Source of the DNA: Taxillus chinensis
Taxonomy: Eukaryota; Streptophyta; Magnoliopsida; Santalales; Loranthaceae
Length of the DNA stretch: 64,000 nt
NCBI GenBank assembly: GCA_023512835.1
Contig: CM042085.1
Span: 45,494,189-45,558,188, forward strand
Direction: 5' to 3'
In this document: piece after piece, positions 43,807 through 55,382 of the stretch
Numbering within the stretch: the stretch's first letter is position 1
How the letters are laid out: each line of letters opens with the position of its first letter
Position numbers and translations under genes: made by a program
Notes under the pieces: generated by a model
Seen by the model: only the letters and a program-made list of their open reading frames with translations
Database searches by the model: none
Told to the model about the DNA's origin: nothing

Positions 43807-45160
43807 TGTTGGTCCCGGAGAGCCTAGAGGGGGGGGGCGTGAATAGGCTCTTTGAAAATTCTTTCTCTCTCTTAATGGCTAGACACTCACTCTAGTTAAA
43901 CGGATAAAATCAGTGCGGAAGATTAACCAGGTAGTGGAAGTATGTTGTTTTATTATCTGAAGATAATTACAAAGAAGCAAAATAGCACTTTAGCTGATTA
44001 CAACACAACACTCTGTTATGGTTACACACACTTGGCTGTAAATCTCTGTATAAGCTATTTCACATGATACACGCTTGTAAGTTTATGAGTATTAGTAAGC
44101 ACGCGCGTATATATATTTTTCATTGCTTTAGGTATATATAGACATCCTAGGAATCTATCTTCGAACTGCATTTTCCGAGCAGTGTAAAGTATTGACGTTC
44201 TTCATTGGAAAATGCTGAAGCTTTAACTGCTGTGGATGTGGAGCTCGAAATATTGGAAGCATAAGTTGTGGTGAATTCTTGCTTGATTCCAATTGCATTT
44301 GAGATCGCGTCCACATCTCCGCATGATCCACGTGTAAGAATTTAGGTTTTCAACGGGTTTGTTTTACATCGGGACGAAGCGAGCTGATTGCAATAAAAGC
44401 GGCTTGGAAATGATGAAGCAGCGTCTTCTTAGTTCGTCATAAGGTTCCTTACTCCGTATCAGCGAAGCTCGGATCCTTACTCCGTGTCAGTGGTTGCTTC
44501 CTCCGTATGAATGAAGTCCTGGAATCCTTGTTCCGTGTCAGCGCCTCTTACTCCGCATGAAGTATAGGCTTAGAGAGCTTATTTCGCATCAGCACTTCCT
44601 TACTCCGCATAAAGTAGTTACTGAATGCTTACTCCGTATCAGTGAATCCATACTCCACATGAGTAATGGGTCGGATTCCTTATTCTGCATTTGTTGTCCT
44701 TACTCCGCAACAATTGTCCTTACTCCGTTCGAATGAGATTCGGATTTCTTAGTCCGTGTCTTCTTTTCCTTTAGTCTAGTGGAGTGACAATTTCGATTCT
44801 CTCTCCGCAACAAGTTTCTCTTATTCCGTGTGAGTAATAGACTTGGAATCTTATTCCGTATCAATTGACTTAGTCAAGTTGAGAGTTAGACACGGGTTCC
44901 TCAAGTTGTTTTGTCAAGTGTTTAGTCCGCATGAAAAGTCCTTACTCCAGATGAAGACTCGGTTATGTACTAAGTAAATGACGATACTCATGATGATCCG
45001 GATCAGGATTATGTATCCTATCCTTAACTTTGTTCTCACACGAGTAGGTCTGAATTAGAGTTAACTCATCTGCACAGACTTAATAGTAAACATGAAACAT
45101 CTCGAGTCAAATTACATAGGGTTTGTTCCGCATTATCCAAATTCTAGGTTTGATCCAACA
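43807..45160 (-). repeat. Copia 3' LTR, minus orientation
   Basis: 1,354 bp, TGTTGGTCCC...GATCCAACA, with the CGGAGTAAGG-type array at about 44440-44945. Followed on its upstream side by a polypurine tract, so it is the 3' LTR of the element carrying ORF3/Ulp1. Confidence 0.95.
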
Positions 45161-45176
45161 ATCTCCCCCAATATGG
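45161..45176 (-). promoter_or_regulatory. Polypurine tract of the copia 3' LTR
   Basis: ATATTGGGGGAGAT on the minus strand, touching TGTTGGATCAAACC. It shows that ORF3 lies inside the retroelement, about 140 bp from its 3' LTR. Confidence 0.85.
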
Positions 45177-45300
45177 ATATGCCAAACCCTTTGTAATCTG
45201 ATCCGGTAAGGCAGCAAGAAATAACATAGAGGTAAGGATTAAAGAGAACAATTCCACTAAGTTGCAGCAGGAATACATTAAGCCTCAGTACAGATATAAA

Positions 45301-45957
45301 TTATGATACATACGGCTTACTATATGTGAAGATCATCCTTGCTGCATGCTCTCGTAGTGTCATTGTCTGCTTCTTGGTGAACTCGATGATATTTTTCCAG
45401 TTATCATCGTAGGAGATAACAGATTTCAGGAAGTAGCAGACAAAGGCTCCACAACTGTTTCCATCGGGTTGCTGGGGCACATACTTCTTGTTCCAGATCA
45501 TCCCCATAAGTACTTCATCCTGACCAAGAGGCGGTAAATCCAATTCTTCATAGAGAGAACTCTGTCTGATTACATCAGACCAGGTTCGAACGAGACTCCG
45601 CATCTGATTCTTTCTAATCTGGCGGTCAACAACCTGATGAGAATCCAGAAGCAAGATTTTCTTCTCTTTGATCAGAAAAACAGTTAGCATGAAATGTGGG
45701 GAGTCGACCCGGAAAGGGATGAAAACGATGGACAGAGAGGTCCATGGTCGGCTGTTTTCTGTTGTACCATAGATGTAGGATAGAATAATGTCCACAGCAG
45801 GAAACTGGTTTTCAACCCAGCAAGGAAGAACATCAAAACCAAGGCCTTCCTCAAGTAAAGAGGGGAATAGCCTCAACTCCATCTTTACCGCCAGAGCATA
45901 GTTGTCGATGTCGTCAGTGGAAAATTGTCCCTCCTCAGACAGTATGGTCCGGATGTC
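45301..45957 (-). CDS. Ulp1-like (C48) cysteine protease domain, C-terminal part of ORF3
   Basis: A continuous frame from the codon after a TAA near 45958 to the stop at 45301. Counted from the internal Met at 45882 (193 residues), the Ulp1/SENP catalytic set is in order: His63 in DSPHFMLTVF, Asp80 in KKILLLDSHQ, Gln138 in VPQQPDGNSCG and Cys144 in NSCGAFVC. Spacing fits small C48 proteases, which cut SUMO-like conjugates or polyproteins. Such domains are known in plant Mutator- and CACTA-type elements; here it sits between copia pol and the 3' LTR. All four catalytic residues survive, although the upstream frame is broken. Substrate unknown. Confidence 0.8.
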   Translation of the reverse strand, partial: DIRTILSEEGQFSTDDIDNYALAVKMELRLFPSLLEEGLGFDVLPCWVENQFPAVDIILSYIYGTTENSRPWTSLSIVFIPFRVDSPHFMLTVFLIKEKKILLLDSHQVVDRQIRKNQMRSLVRTWSDVIRQSSLYEELDLPPLGQDEVLMGMIWNKKYVPQQPDGNSCGAFVCYFLKSVISYDDNWKNIIEFTKKQTMTLREHAARMIFTYSKPYVS

Positions 45958-47926
45958 TTAAGGTTCGAAGGGGGACGAGGCAGACACACATCGGCGCTCG
46001 GTGGTGGAGGAGGCATAGGCCTTGGCCGCAGCAAGAATGCTCCCATCAGCATCATCCGGAAGGCCTGGAGGAAGAGCAGGTGCAGACCGTTTGTGAGAGG
46101 CAACGCCAGCAGTGGAAGGAGGGCAAGGATCAGATGATTTCTCCCTCGGTTTGGCAGATCGGCGAGAGCGGGAGGGATTGGCCACAACTTGCGTTAAGTC
46201 CGCAATGGAGGTAGACAAGTCAGAGAAAGACGTGGCGAGCCGCTCAAGCTTCTGATCCATGGAGAGAGAGGAAGAGGAGAAAGCAGAAAGAAGCTCGGCA
46301 CTCATGGCCCGGACATGGTCGGAAAGGGCCTGGGTCTGAAGACGACTGTCCTCAGCAAGGCGAACGAGTTGGGCAGAGAAAGCAGCCTCAGATAAAATCG
46401 CGGCAAAAGTGGCGCGCCCAAGACCAAAGGCGGGAGCTTTTGAGGACTCGCCCGCATGAAGAGGGGCAGGTGTGGGCAGGGCAGAGTCGGCGGCAGCAGG
46501 AGAGGACGGGGTTGTACAGCAGCAGCAGCAGGAGGTGCAGCAGATCCACTTTGACCGGAGAGGTCAATAGTAGGGATATCCGTAGGATAAGAGGGACCCA
46601 CCTCAGTAGGGACAGGTGTTCGTGTGTCATGGGCAGGGCCGAAGGAGGCAGCAGCCGGAGGTGCGGCTGAAGGAGAGATGGCGTTACAAAGCCGTGGTAG
46701 CAGTTCCAAGTAAGCATTTCCCCCGGGGTCTGGGTGTGTTGAGCGTAAAACACCCGGAGGGTAGGTTCTGGGATGTCGGCAGTAATGGCGAGGCTGAAGC
46801 GCAGCCAGTAGTCATTCAGTAGGTCGGTGGGAAGATGGTGGAGGTAGTCCTAGAGGTCCGGAGAGTGAACGGGAGAGGCTTCCGCAGGAGAAGATGGGAG
46901 GTCCGGAAGAACAATAGCAACAGCCGCTGTGACCGGAGAGATGGGTGCGGGAGCATCAGCAGCAGCATCAGGAGCAGCAGCAGCAGCAGCAAGAGAGGCA
47001 GGGACATCAGCAGGAGAGGCGGAGGTGGTAACCTCAAGGAAGTGCGGCTGAGAGGGCCTTGCAGCAGTAGACGGGTCAGCCCGAACGCTGTGCAGAGAAC
47101 TACGAGAGTGTGCCGGAGCGGCAACGGACCGAATGCGGGAGTGGACGACCGGAGAGCAGAACTGACTTTGTGACCCAAGCTGGCAACACGTTCACCAACG
47201 GAACTAGCTTGCTGTTCCGAAGCAGCACCAAGGGCAACGGGAGACTGGAGGGCGGCAAACGGTGAGGGTCCCGTCGGCAGTAAGATGTCGGAAGTAGTAT
47301 GTCACCGGGAAGGGAATCACCAGTTCACTCTGCAAGTGCGCGGGATGAAGATGCCAGAAAATTTGGGACAGAATCCGTCCAAATGACAAGTTCCGTTTCC
47401 CATTCCGCATCACCCGGAAGAGAAAGTTGCCCCAGTCAAGTGGCAGTGACTCAAAAACCACGTACATCGCCAGCAGGAGATCGTACGGAACCGAGTCGAG
47501 AGCCGTGGAGCGAGCCAGAAGACACCGGCTGAGTATGGTGGCCATACATCAGTGAGGACCATGGAAAGACTTCATTTTGTACTCCTTCACCTTATTAGGA
47601 CACCCCATGGAAGCAGCCATGGCAGCAGCGTTTGGCCGGATGTCATCGCCGGCAGGAAGGTTAAAGACGTCCCAAATCACCTGAGTTGTGATCTTGATGG
47701 GTTCCCCTCAAACCACAGAAAAGATATACTCCTCTGTTGAGGTAGAGTGCTGATAGAAGGCCAGGACATCCGACACTAGTAGATCGGCCGGGGCAGAGAC
47801 AAGCGCGAAAAGGTTGCTGTGCTCAAGTAGCTGGCGAACCTCGTGGAGCCATGCTGGAGGATCAGAGATTCCGGACCAATTGACAAGATGGCCAGGAACA
47901 ACACCATAGAGAGCTTGGGATGCCAT
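45958..47926 (-). pseudogene. ORF3 N-terminal and linker region
   Basis: Starts at 47926 (MASQALYGVVPGHLVNWSG). The same frame continues through two nonsense codons (CGA-to-TGA-like changes at about 47708 and 47547, where copia 2 has Arg in VVRGEP and PHRCM) to about 47204. Indels in the Ala/Pro-rich linker then move the reading to the frame of 46305-45958. That last part has a coiled-coil-like segment (MDQKLERLATSFSDL), a basic stretch (SRSRRSAKPREK) and leads into the protease. The second conserved module (LRVFYAQ, HTQTPGEM) is at about 46780-46690. The original protein would have been roughly 850-900 residues. Confidence 0.7.
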
Positions 47927-49259
47927 TGAGAGTGAAAGGTTGATGGAGAAGGAGAGAAAATCTTTGCAGGAACAAGGTGCGGCGAGGGTTTAGGGTTTTG
48001 AGAGTTAGTAGGGATAACCTCGGTCGACTTCCTTATGTCATTAGAAAACAATTTTTTGTCTTCTTTTTTGTTTTGTTTTTGTTTGAAAATGGTTTTTTAA
48101 TCTCTTTTTACTTATTTATTTTGTTTTTGTTTTTTTGTTTTTGTTTTTGTTTTTCTTGGTTTTTTTTTGAAAGAATTGAACCTAAATCTTCACATGTTCA
48201 ACCTTAAAAATGCATATTTGTGTTTTTTTATATATTTTTATTTTTGACTATGACCAAATGAATATACATATTAAAATAAATGTGGAGTGTGTGATTGTGA
48301 CGTCCACAAATAATATGAAACAAAACCACCCTCTTTTTCATTTTTTTTCCTTTTCTTCTTTATGGCTTGCTTTGCTTTTTTTTTTTTACTATACTTTACA
48401 TATTACAACATACAACATATACTAACAACATAAAAAAGAGAAAATACAACATATATGAACAACATAAAAAAAATAGGAAAATACTAAGAATTATATCAAG
48501 TATAAATATAAATAAGCTAAAAAGTAATGAATAAACAAATATAAATTATCTGAACCAACTTTGGGGCTTCAACTTCGGCCGTTTGTTTGAACTATCCTGT
48601 TTGCACAGAAAGTCGCCTTTTGGAAAATAGAAACACCAAATCATCAAATTCCAGTAACGCCAATTACGAAAATCAGCAGGAGTTTAATTTGGAGACTGCA
48701 GTGGTATGTTAGAGTTGAGAGAAATTGATGAAAAGAATTTAAATGTGATAGAGAAAGGGAGGATGTATTTTTTTTGGGTTGAAACTATAAGAGAGATTTT
48801 TTGTTTTGGGTAAGAGAACCCGTGCCAGAAAGGACTGAGAGGAGTTTTTTTTTGTTTTTGAAAAGGAAACTCATAGGGAGAGAGAGAATATTAGAAGGAG
48901 AGTTTTTTTGTTTTTCTTTTGCTAGGAAAAAGAGAGTTGTAATGAGATATTTGGGAAAGAAGAGTTGGAAAGGGGGGTAGAGAAAGAGAGATTGAACATT
49001 ATTTTCAGGCGTGAGAAAACTTTTGGGCATTCACTCTGGGCGTTCTTTCTTTGGGCGTAAGACTCTAGGCGTCAAACTCTACTTGTGTGAAGGGAAAGAG
49101 CCCTTTTTAATGCCTTTTTTGGACACACCCTCTTAATTGTAGTATTAATTGGTGCATTAATCATGCAAGCCCTTTTTTTATTGCCAGATTCCATATATGT
49201 CGGGTGGACCGTCAATCCCTAATTGTCCTTTTGTCTTTAAATGAGCACATGTGACCGAC
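47927..49259. other. AT-rich sequence upstream of ORF3
   Basis: Similar to copia 1 only for the first 70 bp or so (to about 48000). The rest is T-rich and A-rich tracts with no supported gene. Possibly the pol-ORF3 spacer of a diverged lineage, possibly unrelated filler. Confidence 0.4.
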
Positions 49260-49369
49260 AGCCATTGAAGATCATCTGCCCAGCTAAACCCATGAACCAA
49301 CAGTGAGCACACCCGTGAATAGGCCAATTAGCGATGGTCAAAGGTCGGCAGAGGCTCAAATCCGAATCA

Positions 49370-50210
49370 ATAGAAGAATCGTATCCGTATCTTTAGAAGC
49401 TTATTCTGGATCATCGAAGCTTAATCCGTATCATTGAAGCTTTTCTGGACGATTGAAGGCTCAAATCAGTATGATGGGAGCTTATTCCATATCATTAAAG
49501 GTTATTCCGGATGATTAGAAGCTTATTTCGGACGATTGAAGCTTATTTTGGATCATTAAAAGCCTATTCCAAATGATTGAAAGCTTATCCCATACGACTG
49601 AAGCTTATTCCGAATCATTAGAAGCTTATTCTAGATGATTGAAGTTTATTTCGGATAATTGAAGCTTATTCTAGATCATTGGAAGCTTATTCCGGATGAT
49701 TGGAAGCTTATTCCAGACGATAAGCTTATTCTAGATCATTAGAAGCTTATTTCGGATTATTATAAGCTTATTTCGGATGATTGGAAGCTTATTCCATACG
49801 ATTGATGCTTATTCCAAATGATTGAAGCTCATTCTAAATCATTAAAAGCTTATTCCGGATCTGGATCATTGAAGCTTTTCCGGACGAGTGAAGACTCGGA
49901 TCCGTATGATGGGAGCTTATTCCAGATTATTGAAGCTTATTCCAGATGATTGGAAGCTTATTTCGGACGATTAAAGCTTATTTCGGATCATTAGAAGCTT
50001 ATTCTGAATAATTAGAAGCTTATTCCGTATCATTAGAAGCTTATTTCAGATGATTTAAGCTTATCCCGGATCATTGGAAGCTTATTTCGGATGATTGAAG
50101 CTTATTTCAGATCATTGAAGCTTATTCCGGATCATTAGAAGCTTATTCCGGATCATTAGAAGCTTATTCCGGATCATTGAAAGCTTATTCTAGATTATTG
50201 AAGTCTCGGT
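49370..50210 (+). repeat. Degenerate 20-21 bp tandem array
   Basis: Some 35-40 units with core AGCTTATTCCGGAT and variants (TTTCGGAT, TTCTAGAT, TTCCAGAC), ending GATTGGA or CATTAGA. TCCGGAT recurs throughout. No coding potential. Confidence 0.9.
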
Positions 50211-50249
50211 ATAAGGATGATGTTCATCCGGATCATTGATGTCTCCCAT

Positions 50250-50370
50250 TTGACCTGATGTTATGGATTTGACCATTGGACCATGATGATACAGATTTGA
50301 CCAAAATACTCCGGATTTGACCATTTGACCATGATGATAGGGATTTGACTGTGATGCTCCAGATTTGACC
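50250..50370 (+). promoter_or_regulatory. Cluster of seven TTGAC (W-box-like) motifs
   Basis: TTGACC at 50250, 50269, 50297, 50317, 50325 and 50365, and TTGACT at 50345. Several are embedded in a repeat with GGATTTGACCA and CATGATGAT. TTGACC/T is the WRKY factor core. Binding is inferred. Confidence 0.5.
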
Positions 50371-51666
50371 ATAATCCACATTGGTATTTTTAACTTTAAA
50401 TTTCCTTTTTACTCCCATCAAAAACGCCAAAATGGATGAACTTTTGGGGATTGTTTGGGAAGCCTCATATTCTCCTAAATTGATGTTTTGGAGAATTTCG
50501 CATAGTCACTTTTTTGGGTAGTTTGACCGGGGACATTGACTGTCTTTTGGTGAGTTTGACTTTTTCCAACGAAAATTGTTTTAGTCATAACTTCTTTGTT
50601 TTAAGTCAGAATTGAGCACGGTCAAGTGCGTTAGTCTTCAAATTTCATCCTCTATCACCTGGTGTTGGCCTTGGGGCACTTCATGGGCTTGTAGTAGGTT
50701 CTCAATTTTGGGCTTCCCATTCATGATTCATGTTATAATGTATCCATCTTGCGCAAATTGAGTTTAACGTCAACTCCAAACCATTCCTTGGTAGTGTGAA
50801 ATCTTTATGGACCTGTTCAACAAGGTATATGACATGGGCGGAAAGGTATATAAAATAGGATTAGTATGTCCAACCTGAACAAAATGGGGTGCAACATGCG
50901 CTACAATCTTCGAGTCTGTACCTTCGACTCTACAAGTCAGAACCTTCAGGCCTACGAGTTAGATCAACCCCAGCTTAGAACTAGTGACACTATGATCTTT
51001 AGGTTAAGGCTCCGAGTCTTCGAACCTAGGTTCGAACCTGCGATGAACTGACGTCTAACTCTACGAGTCTCTGATTCTCTTGATCTTCAGTTTCAAGTTA
51101 GCAACAATCACATTCTACCTTGGCTAATCATCGGTTCACATTAATGAGTCTTTGTTCAAGGCAATGGGTCTCCCAATCTTCGACCCTTGAAACCTTAACT
51201 ATGTGACACTGCCACTCTACATTCAATGGATCTTCGAGTCTCCTAGATAGTGTTCTTCACCTGACTGCACTTTGGGTCTTCGAATCTTTGACCCTGTGGA
51301 TCTTTGAGTCTGCGACCCTATGTACCTTTGAGTCAGTGGTGCTTCGAGCCTGAGGATCTTCGACCCTACAAATCTTCGAGTCAACTGATCTTCGACCTTG
51401 TGGGTCTTCGAATCTTTGGATCTTCGACCTTGGACAGATTGAAGTAGTACATGGTTATACTCACTCTACGAGCTCACTTTAAGATATTACTCTACGAAGT
51501 AACCCAACCCAGTACAGATCTTTGATCCTATAGCTATCCGCTTCTGTATACTGTTGACAACAATGACAACTCAACCCAAAAGGACCATAGGAACAACAAA
51601 TATTTTTGTTTAATTTTTCATTTTATCGAATGTTTGTCGTTCTAATTCTGAATATTGGATCTAACC
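50371..51666. other. Unassigned sequence with CTTCGA/CTACGAGTC repeats
   Basis: 50851-51560 is rich in TCTTCGAGTC, TCTTCGACC and CTACGAG motifs in irregular order, comparable to GGTCGAAG motifs in LTR B U3 and to 60960-61140. No gene found. It stops at TAACC|TGTTGG where the plus copia LTR begins. Confidence 0.4.
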
Positions 51667-53023
51667 TGTTGGATCAAACCTAGAATTTGGATAATGTGGA
51701 ACAAAACCTATGTAATTTGACTCGAGATGTTTCATGTTTACTATTAAGTCTATGCAGATGAGTTAACTCTAATCCGGACCTACTCGTGTGAGAACAAAGC
51801 TAAGGACAGGATACATAATCCTGATCCGGATCATCATGAGTATCGTCATTCACTTGGTACATAACCGAGTCTTCATCCGGAGTAAGGACTTTTCGTGCGG
51901 ACTAAACACTTGACAAAACAACTTGAGGAACCCGTGTCTAACTCTCAACTTGACTAAGTCAATTGATACGAAATAAGATTCCAAGTCTATCACTCGCACG
52001 GAATAAGATAGACTTGTTGCGGAGAGAGAATCGAAATTGTCACTCCACTAGACTAAAGAAAAAGAAGACACGGACTAAGAAATCCAAATCTCATTCGAAC
52101 GGAGTAAGGACAATTGTTGCGGAGTAAGGACAACAAATGCGGAATAAGGAATCCGACCCATTACTCATGTGGAGTAAGGATTCACTGATACGGAGTAAGC
52201 ATTCAGAACCTACTTTATGCGGAGTAAGGAAGCACTGATGCAGAATAAGCTCTCCGAGCCTATACTTCATGCGGAGTAAGAGGCGCTGACACGGAACAAG
52301 GATTCCAGGACTTCATTCATACGGAGTAAGCAACCACTGACACGGAGTAAGGATCCGAGCTTTGTTGATACGGAGTAAGGAACCTTATGATGGACTAAGA
52401 AGACGCTGCTTCATCATTTCCAAGCCGCTTTTATTGCAATCAGCTCGCTTCGTCCCGATGTAAAACAAACCCGTTGAAAACCTAAATTCTTACACGTGGA
52501 TCATGCGGAGATGTGGACGCGATATCAAATTGAATTGGAATCAAGCAAGAATTCACCATAACTTATGCTTCCAATATTTCGAGCTCCACATCCGCAGCAG
52601 TTAAAGCTTCAGCATTTTCCGATGAAGAACTTCAATGCTTCACACTGCTCGGAAAATGCAGTTCCAAGATAGATTCCTAGGATGTCTATATATACCTGAA
52701 GCAATGTAAAATATATATACGCGCGCGCTTACTAATACTCATATACTTACAAGCGTGTATCGTGTGAAATAGCTTATACAGAGATTTACAGCCAAGTGTG
52801 TGTAACCATAATAGAGTGTTGTGTTGTAATCAGCTAAAGCGCTGTTTTGCTTCGTTGTAATTATCTTCAGATAATAAAGCAACATACTTCCACTACATGG
52901 TTAATCTTCCACACTGATTTTATCCGTTTAACCAGAGTGAGTGTCTAGCCATTAAGAGAGAGAAAGAATTTTCAAAGAGCCTATTCACTCCCCCCCCCCC
53001 CTTTAGGCTCTCCGGGACCAACA
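51667..53023 (+). repeat. Copia 5' LTR, plus orientation
   Basis: 1,357 bp, TGTTGGATCAAACC...GGGACCAACA, followed by AG and the primer site. About 16 CGGAGTAAGG-type motifs lie at 51885-52390, upstream of the TATA-like sequence at about 52686-52694. Opposite in orientation to the LTR at 43807. Confidence 0.95.
51885..52390 (+). promoter_or_regulatory. U3 array of CGGAGTAAGG motifs
   Basis: Dispersed near-copies of ACGGAGTAAGGA at 20-40 bp intervals, 300-800 bp upstream of the TATA-like sequence. They are conserved in all four copia LTRs in the window. Reiterated U3 motifs in plant copia elements (for example Tnt1) act as transcription-factor sites; here this is inferred. Confidence 0.55.
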
Positions 53024-53025
53024 AG

Positions 53026-53037
53026 TGGTATCAGAGC
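53026..53037 (+). other. Primer binding site, plus copia
   Basis: TGGTATCAGAGC, exact initiator tRNA-Met complement, two bases after the LTR. Confidence 0.95.
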
Positions 53038-53084
53038 AAGTTCTACCTACTCGTAGAGATCCCTCACTCCCTCTCAACTTAACA

Positions 53085-55382
53085 ATGGCCGAAGAAAGCA
53101 GCATGCTATTCAACACCCGCCTTAACTCCGGGGGAGCTCAAGAGCCCCTTCCCAACCGAAGCAGCAGTGAAAATGTTGATCCACCTCAACCTGCTGCTGC
53201 CGCTGCTCCTCAACCACGGAGTTCAGGCAACACTTTAAGCAAACCGCCAAAGTTCACACCAGAGCTTTTCTCCTAGTGGAAAGCTTGCATGAAGATGTTC
53301 ATGACCTGTCATGATCTAATGTGGCCTTGTCTTCATCAGGAGCTTCCCATTCCGCTGACCATCGAAGAAAATGGGGTCAGGAGGCCAAAGACTGATGCTG
53401 AACTCACTCACGATGAAAGAGCCTGGCAATACGCCAATGAAAAGGCTTTAGCTTACGTGACATCGTCCTTGGATTCAGAGGCCTTCACGGATGTCTAGGG
53501 CTGCACGACAGCAAAAGTTGTGTGGGACAAATTGACTATTCTATATAAAGGAAGTCAGTCCCATATGCAGAACATCATTTGCGCTCTCAAACAGAACTTT
53601 GAGAGCTTCAACCACAAACTTGGCGAATCCCTAGAGAGCATCTATCGGCGATTCGGCAAGCTCATCCTGGAATTGAAAGCTGTCAACGAGCACTACACTC
53701 AGTTCCAAATAAATGACAAGTTCTTTCGTTCCCTACCGGATCACTATTACTCCAAGCAGCTCCAGATGCAATCCAAAGACAACTGGCAGTATGCTCCCCT
53801 TGAAGAGCTATATGGAGAGCTACGGACTCATGAGGTCAGATTCAAATACACTGACCGAGACGAGAAGATAGCTCGGAAAGAAAAGGGGGTAGCTCTTAAG
53901 GCTACAGCTGGACCAAGCATGCTGACGGAGGATGATACGGAAGAGTCAGAAAACTCTGAGTCGGACATGGAAGAAGAAATAGCACTCCTGGTGAAATCCT
54001 TCACACGATTTCTGCGGAAAAGCAGAAAAGGATTCAGAAGAGGCTCTTCCTCATCCTCGAAAAGGAAGGAGCGGTCGGAGTTGACATCCCAAGACTGCTA
54101 CAATTGCGGGAAACCTGGTCATTGGGCCAAGGACTGTAGATCCAAACCCAAGACGGCCGACAAGGATGACAAGGTTAAACCCCGACGCTCCACCTCAGAC
54201 AACAACAAAATGAAGAGGAAGGCATTCGTCTCAAAATACAACAGTGGTTTGGAAGAAGAAGAGGAATCTTCAGACGACGAACCAATGGAAAAGGCGAACA
54301 TTTGCCTCATGGCAAACGCTGAGGTACCTTCTATCTCTGAGCTCTTGAGTAAATTAGAATCTCTCACTAAGGAACGTGATGATGAAAAGAATGAGAGATT
54401 AATAATTACTCAAATGTATCAAAATATGAGTGGTCAGACTAAATGCCTAGAACTTACTGTTTCTAAACTTGAAAAGGACATAGCTGACTACCAAAGCAGG
54501 GAGGTTTGGTATCACGACCTAAGAGCTGAAAATCACTTGCTGAATACCAACCTCACAGGCATGAATGTAAATCTTAAAAGACTCGAGATTGAACTTGAGA
54601 AGGAAAAGGAAATAAATCGTAAATGGCTAAAATCCAGAGAAATAGCCTCTACATTTAGAACTGATCCTGACAATATCCGAGTCAAACCTAGCCTAGGATC
54701 CGAATCCACTTCCACTGCTCCAGCTATTGAGTGCCCTCCGGACTACACTCCAAAACTAACCAACCTATATCCTGTTAGTACATCTAAACCGTTGGATGGT
54801 TTTGTTCCAGGTGGCACCATAGTTTATGATTGTGGAAGAGAGGCTGTTACTGCTAATCCCGAAGTAGTAGCACCCGTACCAAACGATGAAGGGAAGGTTG
54901 CTGTAGTTAAAGCTGAAACTACAACACCCATAAACAAAGAAAAGGCAAAGGTTGACGCTTCTAGGGCCAAGAACGCGTCACCCGTTTGCAGAGGATTAGG
55001 CCATAGGGAACATAGTAGAAAACCTATTAAGCCAAAGAAACCTGTATCCCCAGCTGTAACTCCACATCATAGTATCTGTTCAATATGTCGTGAAATAGGT
55101 CACTACTATTATGAATGTTGGAGTCTATCTAATGACTGGTTATGTAATAACTTTTCAATCAATAAAAATCAGGTTATCAAAAAGGGTTCTTCTCGGAAAT
55201 CTAAATCTAAAACTCCACGGAGCATCTCTCCAAAGAAAACCCAAGTTAAAGAAGCAACTAATACGAAAAAAGCTAAGTCAACCTGGAAAGTTAAAGTTCC
55301 GTGCAACGTAAAATATGGAATAGTTGACACTATTGTTGCTTCTCCTAACCGCCCGAAACAAGTTTGGGCACCAAAAGTGTAA
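53085..55382 (+). pseudogene. Copia gag, single frame with two nonsense codons
   Basis: ATG at 53085 (MAEESSMLFNTRLN); one frame to TAA at 55380-55382, 765 codons, interrupted only by TAG at 53274-53276 (Gln position in copia 2, FSQWKA) and TAG at 53499-53501. Layout: Pro/Ala-rich N-terminus; capsid-like domain (about residues 60-270, with SLESIYRRFGKLI); CCHC knuckle CYNCGKPGHWAKDC (about residue 340); acidic EEEEESSDDE; coiled coil (about 410-520); a second Cys/His motif CSICREIGHYYYECW (about 665-680); basic C-terminus. This length and layout suit Sirevirus-type Gag. Confidence 0.9.
55380..55382 (+). other. In-frame TAA separating gag and pol
   Basis: The codons after TAA continue in frame into the protease leader (EHLWNSLPSHLKSKINQ). 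The same TAA in the same frame as pol occurs at 11867-11869 (copia 1) and 34283-34285 (copia 2). Pol expression would need readthrough or another bypass. Confidence 0.65.

Noticed and set aside
49370..50210. CRISPR-like array
   Set aside because: Units are contiguous and degenerate with no unique spacers, in plant nuclear DNA.
51662..51666. TAACC as a target duplication for the plus copia half alone
   Set aside because: The sequence after the right end (55723) is CCTAC, which matches the far left border instead.
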